This document shows positions 51,814 through 62,923 of a stretch of DNA of 64,000 nt, piece by piece (position 1 is the stretch's first letter; each line of letters opens with the position of its first letter). A program made the translations under genes and the position numbers. The notes below the pieces were generated by a model. The model was not told the origin of the DNA, did not search any database, and saw only the letters and a program-made list of their open reading frames with translations. The stretch is from Paracoccus fontiphilus (GTDB taxonomy: Bacteria > Pseudomonadota > Alphaproteobacteria > Rhodobacterales > Rhodobacteraceae): contig NZ_JAFNAW010000014.1 of assembly GCF_017356265.1 (NCBI RefSeq), positions 1-64,000 on the forward strand. The letters are read 5' to 3'.

Positions 51814-52581
51814 TCAGGGACGCGCGCGGTCCTGCAGCCACAGCCGCGCCTCGTCCACCTGGCCGCGAAGCTGCATCAGGCTTTCGCCGAAGGCACCCCG
51901 GTCGGCCAGTATGGGGGCCAGCAGATACAGCGCCACGCAGGCGGCAGCCGGCAACGCCGCGAGGCTGAAGCCTGCGGCATAGCCGGCGCGTGCGCGCCGG
52001 ACGGCGGGCGCCTGAACAGGAGTGGAGGGCGAGGGCCGTTCGACAGGCGATGCCTGCTTCTCCTGGGCCGAGGGATTTTCAGGCTTGGGCAGGGACTTGG
52101 GCAGGGGCTTGACGGGTTCCGGGGCGACCTGCCGGGGCGGCCGGGCAGGGGCCTCGGCCACCGGGCGCGGTGGCGGCATCGTCGACGCTGTCCCGGCTGG
52201 CCGGGAATCGACATGCCGGGTGATGGTCGTCGCGGGCCATTCGGGATCGGCCACCGGGCGCGGCGGGGCGGCGGGCCCTGCCGCCGGGGGAGTCGTGCCA
52301 GTTTCGGCGGCGCGGGCGCGGCGCTCGTGCTCGACCTCGTCGCGCAGGATATCCAGCACGGTATCGGGCAGGCGGCGGCTGAGCCGGGGCAGGTCGGCGG
52401 GGACCTCGGTCGGTGCCAGGGCCGGAAAACCGGCAAGCGCGGTCCGTGCGGGCTGGGCCGTGGCAACCCAGACATTGCCGCAGCCGCTGCACTCGACCTC
52501 TCGGCCCTCGGGGGGGATCGCGGTTTCGGGGACGCGGTATTCCGCGGCGCAACCCGGACAGACCAACCGTATTTCCGCCAT
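51814..52581 (-). CDS. MJ0042-type zinc-ribbon membrane protein
   Basis: A 255-residue protein. An N-terminal zinc ribbon has two Cys pairs, IRLVCPGCAAEYRVP (Cys 7, 10) and VECSGCGNVW (Cys about 29, 32), matching the MJ0042 domain. A long Pro-rich region (about 100-200) follows, then a span (AAGFSLAALPAAACVALYLLA, about 205-225) and a short helical end. Such proteins lie beside ftsE in many relatives, as here (90 bases away, divergent). Function unknown; the ribbon may bind a protein partner or DNA. Confidence 0.85.
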   Translation of the reverse strand: MAEIRLVCPGCAAEYRVPETAIPPEGREVECSGCGNVWVATAQPARTALAGFPALAPTEVPADLPRLSRRLPDTVLDILRDEVEHERRARAAETGTTPPAAGPAAPPRPVADPEWPATTITRHVDSRPAGTASTMPPPRPVAEAPARPPRQVAPEPVKPLPKSLPKPENPSAQEKQASPVERPSPSTPVQAPAVRRARAGYAAGFSLAALPAAACVALYLLAPILADRGAFGESLMQLRGQVDEARLWLQDRARP

Positions 52582-52670
52582 CCCGACCCCCTCGCATTCG
52601 CCTTGTGGCTGTTCTATCAAGCGCAGGCCCGCCTTCCAAGCCGGGCAACGAAAGAACGAGGGAGTGGCGC

Positions 52671-53345
52671 TTGATCGAGATGCGGGATGTCGGCTTCGGC
52701 TATCACGGGGGTGCCGAGTTGCTGTCGAACATGACGCTGAGCCTGCAGCCCGGCATGTTCCATTTCCTGACCGGGCCGTCCGGGTCGGGCAAGACCACGC
52801 TGCTGCGGCTGTGCTATGCCGACCTGCTGCCGACCACGGGGCAGATGACGGCCTTTGGCGACGATGTGGGGCAGCTTTCGCGCGACGCGATCGCCGACCT
52901 GCGCCTGCGCGTGGGCGTCGTGCATCAGGACACGCAGTTCCTGGACCACCTGCCGGTGGCCGAGAACGTGGCCCTGCCGCTGACGGTATCGGGGCAGCCG
53001 GTGGACATGGAGGCGCTGCGAGACCTTCTGGGCTGGGTGGGCCTGTCGCAGCACGCCCGCGCCATGCCGCCCTCGCTGTCGGGGGGCGAGCGCCAGCGCG
53101 CGGCGCTGGCCCGCGCGGTGATCATGTCGCCCGACCTGGTGCTGGCGGACGAGCCGACCGGCAACCTGGACTGGGACATGTCGATGCGGCTGATGCAGTT
53201 GCTGATCGAGTTGAACAAGTCGGGCAAGACCGTTCTGGTCGCGACCCATGACCTGAACCTGATCCGCGCGACCAAGGCGCAGGTGGCGGCGCGCGTGCTG
53301 CGCATCGCGGGCGGGACATTGCATCTGGCGGGGGCTGATCTGTGA
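52671..53345 (+). CDS. ftsE: Cell division ATP-binding protein FtsE
   Basis: A 224-residue ABC ATPase that with FtsX activates peptidoglycan hydrolases at the septum. Walker A is TGPSGSGKTTLLRLCYADL (about 35-53), Q-loop VVHQDTQFLDHLP, signature PPSLSGGERQRAALARAVI (about 134-152) and Walker B LVLADEPTGNLDW. The TTG at 52671, with GAGGGAG 6-7 bases upstream, gives the normal IEMRDVGFGY start; no ATG is placed well. It overlaps ftsX as GTGA. Confidence 0.93.
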   Translation: MIEMRDVGFGYHGGAELLSNMTLSLQPGMFHFLTGPSGSGKTTLLRLCYADLLPTTGQMTAFGDDVGQLSRDAIADLRLRVGVVHQDTQFLDHLPVAENVALPLTVSGQPVDMEALRDLLGWVGLSQHARAMPPSLSGGERQRAALARAVIMSPDLVLADEPTGNLDWDMSMRLMQLLIELNKSGKTVLVATHDLNLIRATKAQVAARVLRIAGGTLHLAGADL

Positions 53346-54268
53346 AGGGACGTGATTTTCGCGCGCTGAACCTCGGGGCGCTGTGGCAGGGCCTGATGCG
53401 CGACGGCGGGGCGGGCAACCGGATCGTGCCGCCCACGGGCTTTACCGCGCAACTGACGCTGTTTTCGGCGGGCGCGATGGCCTTCCTGGCGGTCTTCGCC
53501 CTGGCGCTGGCGCTGGCGACGGGACGTCTGGCGGAGCGCTGGTCCAGCGAACTGGCGGGATCGGTGACGGTTCGCGTCAGCGCGCCGATGGACGAGCAGG
53601 CCGCGGCGACGCAGGCCACGATGCAGGTGCTTGCGACCACGCCGGGGGCGGGCCAGCCGCGCCTGCTGCCGTCCGACGAGGTGGCCGATCTGCTGGTCCC
53701 CTGGTTCGGCCCCGACATGCCGGTCGATGCGCTGCCCGTGCCCTCGCTGATCGAACTGCCTGTCGCGGGCGAGGATTTCGATGCCGAGGGACTGCGCCTG
53801 CGCCTGCAGGCCGAGGCGCCCGGTGCGGTTCTGGACGATCACACCGAATGGCGCCGTCCACTGGTCACGGCGGCGAACCGGCTGCGGGTGCTTGGCATCG
53901 TGTCGCTGCTGCTGATCGGGGCAGCCTCGGCGTCGATGATCACGCTGGCGGCCAAGGCGGCGCTTGCGGCGAACGGGCAGGTGATCCGCGTGCTGCGCCT
54001 GATCGGGGCGCGCGACATCACCATCGCCACGGCCTTCGTGCGCCGCTTCACCAAGCGCGCCGCGATCGGCGCGACCGTCGGCACGCTGTGCGGCATGGCG
54101 GGCATTGCCATGCTGCCGGGGATGAGCGCGGCGGGCGGGTTCCTGACCGGCCTCGGCTTCCAGGGCTGGGGCTGGCTTTTGCCGCTGCTGATCCCCGTGA
54201 TCGCCGCCGCCGTGGGCTTTTTCGCGACCCGCTGGGCCGCCCTGACGATGCTGGGGGCCGTGCGATGA
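53342..54268 (+). CDS. ftsX: Cell division protein FtsX
   Basis: A 308-residue four-span membrane partner of FtsE. The first span lies near residues 40-60 (FSAGAMAFLAVFALALALATG), a periplasmic loop follows to about 185, and three spans occur at about 185-210, 240-262 and 280-300. VIRVLRLIGARDITIATAFVRRFTKRAAIGA is the cytoplasmic loop typical of FtsX. The GTG start overlaps the ftsE stop by 4 bases. The stop overlaps the next ATG, so plsC belongs to the same unit. Confidence 0.9.
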   Translation: MKGRDFRALNLGALWQGLMRDGGAGNRIVPPTGFTAQLTLFSAGAMAFLAVFALALALATGRLAERWSSELAGSVTVRVSAPMDEQAAATQATMQVLATTPGAGQPRLLPSDEVADLLVPWFGPDMPVDALPVPSLIELPVAGEDFDAEGLRLRLQAEAPGAVLDDHTEWRRPLVTAANRLRVLGIVSLLLIGAASASMITLAAKAALAANGQVIRVLRLIGARDITIATAFVRRFTKRAAIGATVGTLCGMAGIAMLPGMSAAGGFLTGLGFQGWGWLLPLLIPVIAAAVGFFATRWAALTMLGAVR

Positions 54269-55053
54269 CCGGCCGGGCGGCATCGCCCGTTCCAGGCCCC
54301 CTGACGGTCTGGCAATACGTCCAGAACGGCCTTTACTATCTGCACGTGGCGCTGGCGACGGTCGTGATCGGGCTGGCGGGGCTGCCGGTCCTGCTGCGGC
54401 ACGGCCGCGCGGGCGCGAACCGGGTGGCGACGCGCTGGATCGGCTACATGCTGTGGGCCGCACGCCTGCATCTGGGCGTGTCCTGCGAGATCCGCGGCAC
54501 GCCGCCCACCGGGGATTGCATCGTTGCGGCCAAGCACCAGTGCTTCCTCGACATCCTTGTCATCGCCCATGCCGTTCCCCGCCGCGCCTTCATCATGAAG
54601 CGCGAGGTGATGCGCGTCCCGATCATGGGCTGGTATGCCTGGAAGGTCGGCTGCATTCCCATCGACCGCACCAAGGGGCGCGACGCCATGCGCGCGATCT
54701 CGGGCGAGATCAACCAGCGCATCGCGGGCGAGGGGCTGGGCCAGCTGATCATCTATCCCGAAGGGACGCGCACGAAACCCGGCGAACGGCGGCCCTACAA
54801 GCACGGGGTCAGCACGATCCGCGGGGGCACGGGCCTGCCGGTGGTGCCGGTCGCGGTCAACACCGGCCTGTTCTGGCCGCGCAAGGGCTGGGGCATCCGT
54901 CCCGGCCGCGCCGTGGTCGAGTTCCTGCCGGTCGTGCCGCCCGAGGTTCCGACCGAGGGCTTCATCCCCCGGCTCGAGGCCGAGGTCGAAACCCATTCCG
55001 ACCGCCTGATGGCCGAAGCCGGCTTTCGCCAGCCGACCGTGGCAGCCGGCTGA
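54265..55053 (+). CDS. plsC: 1-acyl-sn-glycerol-3-phosphate acyltransferase
   Basis: A 262-residue inner-membrane enzyme that acylates lysophosphatidic acid to phosphatidic acid. Block I is AAKHQCFLDILVIAHAVP (HX4D, about 88-105), block II PIDRTKGRDAM (about 131-141) and block III IIYPEGTRTKPGERRPYKHG (about 163-182), with VVPVAVNTGLFW as block IV. One N-terminal hydrophobic segment (YLHVALATVVIGLAGLPVLL). It starts on the ftsX stop and converges on accA with 5 bases between the stops. Confidence 0.95.
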   Translation: MTGRAASPVPGPLTVWQYVQNGLYYLHVALATVVIGLAGLPVLLRHGRAGANRVATRWIGYMLWAARLHLGVSCEIRGTPPTGDCIVAAKHQCFLDILVIAHAVPRRAFIMKREVMRVPIMGWYAWKVGCIPIDRTKGRDAMRAISGEINQRIAGEGLGQLIIYPEGTRTKPGERRPYKHGVSTIRGGTGLPVVPVAVNTGLFWPRKGWGIRPGRAVVEFLPVVPPEVPTEGFIPRLEAEVETHSDRLMAEAGFRQPTVAAG

Positions 55054-55058
55054 TCCCT

Positions 55059-56018
55059 TCAGGCGAGGCTTTTCGAGCCCATTTCCAGGAATTTCTGCCG
55101 CCGGTCCTTGATCAGGTCGGCGGGCTTCCGGCCGGCCAGTTCGGCCAACATCGCCGCGATCTCCTCGCCCACGGCCTTGATCGCGGCCGCCGGGTCGCGC
55201 TGCGCGCCGCCCACGGGTTCGGTGATGATGCGGTCGATGACGCCCAGTTTCTTCAGGTCCTGCGCGGTCAGGCGCAGCGCCTCGGCCGCCTCGCGCATCC
55301 GCTCGGCGTCCTTCCACAGGATCGAGGCGCAGCCTTCGGGCGAGATCACCGAATAGATCGAGTGTTCCAGCATGGCGATGCGGTTGGCCGTGGCGAAAGC
55401 CACCGCGCCGCCCGACCCGCCCTCGCCGATGATGACGCTGACCAGGGGCACGCCGATGTCGAGGCATTTCTGGGTACAGCGGGCGATGGCCTCGCTTTGC
55501 CCGCGTTCCTCGGCTCCCTTGCCGGGATAGGCGCCGGGCGTGTCCACCAGGGTGATGACCGGCAGCTTGAAGCGGTGCGCCAGATCCATCAGGCGGATGG
55601 CCTTGCGGTATCCCTCGGGGCGGGCCATGCCGAAGTTGTGGTGGATACGGGTCTTGGTGTCGTTGCCCTTTTCGTGCCCGATCACCACGCAGGGCGCATC
55701 GTTGAAGCGCGCGAGGCCGCCCATCACCGCATGGTCGTCGCCAAAGGCCCGGTCGCCGGCCAGCGGCGTGTAGTCGGTGAACAGCGCGTCGATGTAGTCG
55801 CGGCAATGCGGGCGATCGGGATGGCGGGCCACCTGCGTCTTGCGCCAGGGATCAAGGCTTCGATACAGGTCGCGCAGCAGATCGGCGGATTTGCGGTCGA
55901 GCGCCGCGGCTTCCTTTTCCACGTCCACTGCGGTTTCGGATTTGCGCGCCAGGGCGCGAAGCTCCTCGGCCTTGCCTTCGATATCGGCAAGCGGCTTTTC
56001 GAAATCCAGATAGACCAT
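55059..56018 (-). CDS. accA: Acetyl-CoA carboxylase carboxyltransferase subunit alpha
   Basis: A 319-residue subunit of the carboxyltransferase that moves the carboxyl from biotin to acetyl-CoA, giving malonyl-CoA. The start [21 protein letters not shown] (1-21), [11 protein letters not shown] (about 112-122), [17 protein letters not shown] (about 127-143) and the oxyanion-hole region [20 protein letters not shown] (about 204-223) identify AccA. The ATG at 56018 is the family start. Its partner accD is not here. Confidence 0.97.
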   Translation of the reverse strand: MVYLDFEKPLADIEGKAEELRALARKSETAVDVEKEAAALDRKSADLLRDLYRSLDPWRKTQVARHPDRPHCRDYIDALFTDYTPLAGDRAFGDDHAVMGGLARFNDAPCVVIGHEKGNDTKTRIHHNFGMARPEGYRKAIRLMDLAHRFKLPVITLVDTPGAYPGKGAEERGQSEAIARCTQKCLDIGVPLVSVIIGEGGSGGAVAFATANRIAMLEHSIYSVISPEGCASILWKDAERMREAAEALRLTAQDLKKLGVIDRIITEPVGGAQRDPAAAIKAVGEEIAAMLAELAGRKPADLIKDRRQKFLEMGSKSLA

Positions 56019-56056
56019 GCGGGGTGTGCCTTCGGGTGTGTTCGGGTTTGCGCCCC

Positions 56057-56085
56057 TATATGATCGCAGGGGCGCGGGATTGCAA
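56057..56085 (-). promoter_or_regulatory. Possible promoter of accA
   Basis: On the minus strand TTGCAA (56085-56080) is followed after 17 bases by CATATA (56062-56057), about 40 bases before the accA ATG. Both boxes are imperfect, but CTATATGATC makes this the only AT-rich patch between repeat copy E and accA. Confidence 0.3.
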
Positions 56086-56092
56086 CGCAAGG

Positions 56093-56144
56093 CCGGGGGT
56101 TTCACACCCCCGGACCCCCGTGGGATATTTGGACACAGAAGATC
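56093..56144 (+). repeat. Dispersed element, copy E
   Basis: CCGGGGGT (56093-56100), loop TTCAC, ACCCCCGG (56106-56113), then ACCCCCGTG and the tail GGATATTTGGACACAGAAGA (56122-56141). It lies between the L,D-transpeptidase stop and accA, antisense to both, and ends within the transpeptidase stop codon. Confidence 0.8.
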
Positions 56145-56691
56145 AAGGCAGGATCTCTACCGTGGTGCCGATGCGGGCGGCGGCGTAGAGCTCGCGGATC
56201 TCGGCATCGGTCAGGGCGATGCAGCCCGCCGTCCAGTCGCCGGGCAGGACTTCGCCGTCGGGACGGACGTTCGGCTGGCCGTGGATGAAGATGTCGCCGC
56301 CCGGATCGACGCCCAGGGCCGCGGCGCGGGCGCGGTCCTGCGGGCGCGGGTAATCGAGGCCCAGGGACAGGTGATAGGCGCTGTCGGGGTTCACGCGGTT
56401 TATGGTGAAGCGGCCCTCGGGCGTCCTGCCGTCGCCTTGCTGGCGCTTGTCCCCCCGGGGCGCAAAGCCGAGGGCGATGCGGTAGGTCTTCACGGGCCGA
56501 TCGTCACGGAAGGCGGTCATGCGGCGGGCGGACTTGTGGATCACGATGTGATCGACCGGGCCGGTGAGCGGCGCGGTCAGGGGTGGCACACGCGGGACCG
56601 GCGCGGGGCGCTGCGGCGCCAGCATCGCCCAGGCCGCCGCCAGCAGGCACAGCGCGCTCAGCGCCGAGAAGAGCCGGGCGAGCTTCTTCAT
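56143..56691 (-). CDS. L,D-transpeptidase (YkuD family)
   Basis: A 182-residue envelope protein with an N-terminal signal or anchor ([19 protein letters not shown], about 7-25) and a YkuD catalytic domain starting [23 protein letters not shown]. The catalytic motif is IFIHGQPN (His about 137) followed by [14 protein letters not shown], with the nucleophile Cys about 156. This fits 3-3 cross-linking of peptidoglycan or attachment of lipoproteins. The ATG overlaps the stop of the PatB-type gene as ATGA. Specificity cannot be told. Confidence 0.92.
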   Translation of the reverse strand: MKKLARLFSALSALCLLAAAWAMLAPQRPAPVPRVPPLTAPLTGPVDHIVIHKSARRMTAFRDDRPVKTYRIALGFAPRGDKRQQGDGRTPEGRFTINRVNPDSAYHLSLGLDYPRPQDRARAAALGVDPGGDIFIHGQPNVRPDGEVLPGDWTAGCIALTDAEIRELYAAARIGTTVEILP

Positions 56692-57869
56692 TGGAGGTCG
56701 GCAAAGGCCTGTTGCAGGCGTGCCACCGCCTCGGCCACGCGGGTGCGAGGCGTGGCGATGTTGAAGCGCAGGAAGCTTTCGCCGCCGGTGCCGAAGGTCG
56801 CGCCGTGGTTGGCGGCGATGCGGGCGGTCCTTTCGACGCGGGCCGTGAATTCGGCAGGCTCCATGCCGGTGCCCGAGAAGTCGACCCAGGACAGATAGGT
56901 CGCCTGCAGGGGCATGGAGCACAGGCCCGGGATCGCGGCGATGCCGTCGTCGAACAGCCGCCGGTTGCCGTCCAGATAGTCCACCAGCGCATCGACCCAG
57001 GCCGCGCCTTCGGGCGAATAGGCGGCTGTCACCATGTCCATGCCGAACAGGCCCGGAGAGATGCCGCGCGCCATCAGCGCGGCCTTGAAGCGGTTCCGCA
57101 AGCCCTCGTCCCCGATGATGGCATTGCCGACATGGGCGCCCGCTATGTTGAAGGTCTTGGTGGCGGCGGTCAGCGTGACCAGACGGTCCGCGATGTCGGG
57201 GCAGGCGGCGGCGGTGACGCTGTGCCTGTGGCCGGGCATGACCAGGTCGCAATGGATCTCGTCCGAGACCAGGATCAGGTCGTGGCGGATGCAGAAATCG
57301 GCGACTTGTCGCAATTCCTCGGGCGTCCAGACGCGGCCGCCGGGGTTGTGGGGCGAACAGAGGATCAGCAGCCTTTCGCGCCCGGTCAGGCGGTTTTCCC
57401 AGGCGGTCCAGTCCATGCGGTAAAGCCCGCCGTCCTGTGTCAGCGGCAGTTCCACCAACTGGCGTCCCGAGGCCCGGATCACGCGGCCGAAGGCGTGATA
57501 GACGGGCGACATCACGATCACGCCGTCGCCCGGTTGCGTATAGGCGTCCAGCGCCATCGCGACGCCGTTGACGAGCCCCGCGCAGGTCAGGATCCAGCCG
57601 GTGTCGACGGACCAGCCGTGGCGGCGTTCCATCCACCAGCGGATCGCCTCGAGATAAGGGCGGTTCGCGCCGGGATAGCCGTAAACGCCATGGGCCGCGA
57701 CCGCTTCGACCGCGCGCTGCACGGCGGCTGGCGGCCGGAAGTCCATGTCCGCGACCCACATCGCCAGCCCGCCGTCCTGTGGCGTGACGCCATAGGCCGC
57801 CTGCATGTCGTCCCATTTCGAACACTGGGTGCCCACGCGGTCGATGATCTCGTCGAAGTCAGGGGTCAT
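56688..57869 (-). CDS. PatB/MalY-type C-S lyase (aminotransferase class I fold)
   Basis: A 393-residue PLP enzyme that cleaves cystathionine, cysteine or other C-S substrates. The family start is DFDEIIDRVGTQCSKWDDM (about 4-22) and AMWVADMDFRPPAAV (about 36-50). The PLP fold has SPHNPGGRVWTPEEL (about 172-186), SDEIHCDLV (about 204-212) and the Schiff-base Lys in LTAATKTFNIAGAHVG (about 236-251). These signatures are those of PatB and MalY rather than of true aminotransferases. It is coupled to the L,D-transpeptidase gene and divergent from def. Confidence 0.9.
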   Translation of the reverse strand: MTPDFDEIIDRVGTQCSKWDDMQAAYGVTPQDGGLAMWVADMDFRPPAAVQRAVEAVAAHGVYGYPGANRPYLEAIRWWMERRHGWSVDTGWILTCAGLVNGVAMALDAYTQPGDGVIVMSPVYHAFGRVIRASGRQLVELPLTQDGGLYRMDWTAWENRLTGRERLLILCSPHNPGGRVWTPEELRQVADFCIRHDLILVSDEIHCDLVMPGHRHSVTAAACPDIADRLVTLTAATKTFNIAGAHVGNAIIGDEGLRNRFKAALMARGISPGLFGMDMVTAAYSPEGAAWVDALVDYLDGNRRLFDDGIAAIPGLCSMPLQATYLSWVDFSGTGMEPAEFTARVERTARIAANHGATFGTGGESFLRFNIATPRTRVAEAVARLQQAFADLQ

Positions 57870-57944
57870 GCTGCGGCCTGTCGCTGTTTTCCCCTGCATA
57901 CGCCGCTTGTTGCTTATGGTGAAGCCTTGCCCTAAATCCGGGAC

Positions 57945-58469
57945 ATGAGCAGCCTGCGCCCCATCCTGATCCATCCCGACCCGCGCCTGAAGAAGGTCTG
58001 CGAACCCGTGGCCCGCATCACGCCCGAAATCGAGGCTTTGGCGGACGACATGCTGGCGACCATGTATGACGCGCCGGGCGTGGGCCTGGCCGCGCCCCAG
58101 GTGGGCGTCCTGTGGCGCGTCTTCGTGATGGACGCGACCCGCGATCCCGAGGTGGAGCGCAACCCGCTGGTGCTGGTCAACCCCGAGGTGACCTGGGAGT
58201 CGGAGGAGTTGAACACCTACGAGGAGGGCTGCCTGTCGATCCCCGACCAGTATGCCGACGTGACCCGGCCCAGGCAGGTGCGGCTGCGCTGGCTGGGCCT
58301 GGACGGCAAGACGCACGAGCAGGACTTCGACGGGCTATGGGCGACCTGCGCGCAGCACGAGCTGGACCACCTGAACGGCGTGCTGTTCATCGACCATCTG
58401 TCGGCCATCAAGCGGCAGATGATCACCCGCCGGATGATAAAGCTGAAGCGGGAAAAGACCCGTGCCTAA
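57945..58469 (+). CDS. def: Peptide deformylase
   Basis: A 174-residue metalloenzyme that removes the formyl group from new proteins. All three motifs are intact: GVGLAAPQ (45-52), EGCLSIP (94-100, metal ligand Cys 96) and QHELDH (137-142, His 138 and His 142 as ligands, Glu 139 catalytic). It heads the cluster def, def-like, fmt. Confidence 0.97.
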   Translation: MSSLRPILIHPDPRLKKVCEPVARITPEIEALADDMLATMYDAPGVGLAAPQVGVLWRVFVMDATRDPEVERNPLVLVNPEVTWESEELNTYEEGCLSIPDQYADVTRPRQVRLRWLGLDGKTHEQDFDGLWATCAQHELDHLNGVLFIDHLSAIKRQMITRRMIKLKREKTRA

Positions 58470-58481
58470 GGGCGGTTGCTG

Positions 58482-58982
58482 ATGGCTGTTCGCGCTTTTC
58501 TGCCCTATTCCGACCGGCGCCTGCACATTGCGGCCGAACCGGTCGAGGCGGTGAACGAAACCGTCCGCATGATCTGGGACGACATGGTTGACACCATGGA
58601 GGCGATGCCGGGCGTGGGCCTTGCCGCGCCGCAGATCGGGATCATGCTGCGGCTGGCGGTGGTGGATGCCTCAGACAAGCGAGGGCAGGTGGTGCGGATG
58701 GCAAACCCCGAGGTTCTGCACGCCAGCGTCCAGTTCCGCAGCCACGAGGAAGCCAGTCCCAACCTGCCCGGCGTGTCCGCCCCCGTCACCCGCCCCCGGG
58801 CGGTCACGGTGCGGTTCCTGAACGAGGTGGGCGCCGTCGAGGAGCGCGATTTCGTCGGGCTTTGGGCGACCAGCGTGCAGCACCAGATCGACCATCTGGA
58901 CGGGCGGGTCTATGTCGATCACCTGTCGCCCCTGCGGCGCAAGATGCTGGTCGCGAAATCGGCGAAGCTGGCGCGGCGGTGA
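58482..58982 (+). CDS. Degenerate peptide deformylase-like protein
   Basis: A 166-residue protein with the deformylase fold but a broken active site. Motif 1 GVGLAAPQ (44-51) is intact. Motif 2 is EEASPNLPG (89-97), with Ser at the place of the metal-binding Cys and the Leu-Ser changed to Pro-Asn. Motif 3 is QHQIDH (133-138), with Gln instead of the catalytic Glu. Loss of both Cys ligand and Glu makes deformylase activity unlikely, while an unbroken frame suggests it is still useful, perhaps as a ribosome-binding or regulatory paralogue. It lies 12 bases after def and just before fmt. TTG at 58476 is an alternative start. Confidence 0.88.
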   Translation: MAVRAFLPYSDRRLHIAAEPVEAVNETVRMIWDDMVDTMEAMPGVGLAAPQIGIMLRLAVVDASDKRGQVVRMANPEVLHASVQFRSHEEASPNLPGVSAPVTRPRAVTVRFLNEVGAVEERDFVGLWATSVQHQIDHLDGRVYVDHLSPLRRKMLVAKSAKLARR

Positions 58983-58987
58983 GAAGG

Positions 58988-59034
58988 CCGGGGCGCTGCC
59001 CCGGACCCCGGGATATTTGGGCCAAGATGAAAGG
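58988..59034 (+). repeat. Dispersed element, copy F
   Basis: CCGGGGC (58988-58994), loop GCT, GCCCCGG (58998-59004), then ACCCC and the tail GGATATTTGGGCCAAGATGA (59011-59030). It is in the 59-base gap between the degenerate deformylase and fmt, and its last bases supply part of the fmt leader. Confidence 0.8.
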
Positions 59035-59041
59035 CTTTCCG

Positions 59042-59935
59042 ATGCGCGTGATCTTCATGGGAACGCCCGAGTTTTCGGTGCTTGCCTTGCGGGCCATCGC
59101 CGCGCGGCACGAGGTCGTCGCGGTTTATTCGCAACCGCCGCGCGCAGCGGGGCGGGGGCAGAAGCCGCGGCCTTCGGCGGTTCATGCTGCAGCCGAGGAA
59201 CTGGGCATCGAAGTGCGCACGCCCTTGCGGTTGCGTGATCCGGCGGATCAGCAGGCTTTCGCAGCGCTTGAGGCTGATGTGGCCGTCGTCGTCGCCTATG
59301 GGCTGATCCTGCCGCAGCCGGTGCTGGATGTGCCGCGTTTTGGTTGCCTGAACATCCATGCCTCGCTGCTGCCGCGCTGGCGGGGGGCGGCGCCGATCCA
59401 TCGCGCTGTTATGGCGGGCGATGCGGAGACCGGCGTCGCGATCATGCAGATGGAGGCGGGGCTGGATACAGGGCCTGTTCTGGCCGAGGCGCGCACAGGG
59501 ATCGGGGCCGGGGAGACGACCGCCGATCTGCACGACCGGCTGTCGATGATGGGGGCGGCTCTCATCGTCGACGTGCTGGACCGGCTGCCCTTGCCCGCCG
59601 CCCCGCAGGCGGGGGAGGGTGTGACCTATGCCGCCAAGATCGACAAGGCCGAGGCGCGGGTGGACTGGACGCGTCCGGCTGCCGAGGTGGACCGGCTGAT
59701 CCGGGGCCTCTCGCCCTTTCCCGGGGCATGGTGCGAGATCGAGGGTGAGCGGGTGAAATTGCTGCGCAGCCGGGTTGTCGCGGGACAGGGGGCACCGGGG
59801 CAGGTGCTGGGCGGCTTTACCGTTGCTTGCGGTGATGGAGCGGTCGAGGTTCAGGAAGCGCAGCGTTCCGGCAAGCGTCCGATGACGGCCGGAGAGTTGC
59901 TGCGCGGGTGGACGCTGCCCGCACAGTTGGACTGA
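59042..59935 (+). CDS. fmt: Methionyl-tRNA formyltransferase
   Basis: A 297-residue enzyme that formylates initiator methionyl-t[21 protein letters not shown] (1-18) starts the Rossmann domain, and the catalytic site is [22 protein letters not shown] (about 103-124, with conserved Asn, His and later Asp). The C-terminal OB domain runs from about 205. The ATG at 59042 is chosen for the family start; the ATG at 59027 inside the repeat tail is unlikely. A partner of def in the formylation cycle. Confidence 0.97.
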   Translation: MRVIFMGTPEFSVLALRAIAARHEVVAVYSQPPRAAGRGQKPRPSAVHAAAEELGIEVRTPLRLRDPADQQAFAALEADVAVVVAYGLILPQPVLDVPRFGCLNIHASLLPRWRGAAPIHRAVMAGDAETGVAIMQMEAGLDTGPVLAEARTGIGAGETTADLHDRLSMMGAALIVDVLDRLPLPAAPQAGEGVTYAAKIDKAEARVDWTRPAAEVDRLIRGLSPFPGAWCEIEGERVKLLRSRVVAGQGAPGQVLGGFTVACGDGAVEVQEAQRSGKRPMTAGELLRGWTLPAQLD

Positions 59936-59951
59936 CCTGTCCGGGCCGCGC

Positions 59952-59998
59952 TTCGGCCTTGACCGTGGCGGGGTTCATCCCCGCCCGGCAGGGCCGAA
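59952..59998. terminator. Nested stem-loop between fmt and secA
   Basis: Outer stem TTCGGCC (59952-59958)/GGCCGAA (59992-59998) encloses GGCGGGG-TTCAT-CCCCGCC (59967-59985). It lies between the convergent fmt and secA stops (17 and 9 bases away). Neither side has a clear U-tract, so it is probably a weak or Rho-assisted terminator. Confidence 0.5.
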
Positions 59999-60006
59999 AG
60001 CTTCCC

Positions 60007-62724
<2,718 letters not shown>

Positions 62725-62852
62725 GTAAACCTTCGCAATCACGTTGTTGGGAAAGGCGATCCCGGCCGGGCCTACTTGCCGCGACCTGCCGCATTGCCGT
62801 ATCAGGAGCCTGAACGAAAGCGGCGGCGGCGCCTTCCACGGAGTTGGTCCGG

Positions 62853-62881
62853 GATCTATGCCTCGCCCGCCCCACTGTCAA
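62853..62881 (-). promoter_or_regulatory. Probable secA promoter
   Basis: On the minus strand TTGACA (62881-62876, a perfect -35) is followed by 17 bases and TAGATC (62858-62853). It would give a leader of about 120 bases before the secA ATG, long enough for regulation. It lies within 50 bases of the parvulin start on the other strand. Confidence 0.45.
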
Positions 62882-62923
62882 CGCTGGCCCCGATGCGCGG
62901 GCAGAACAAGCGAAGGGACCCCC

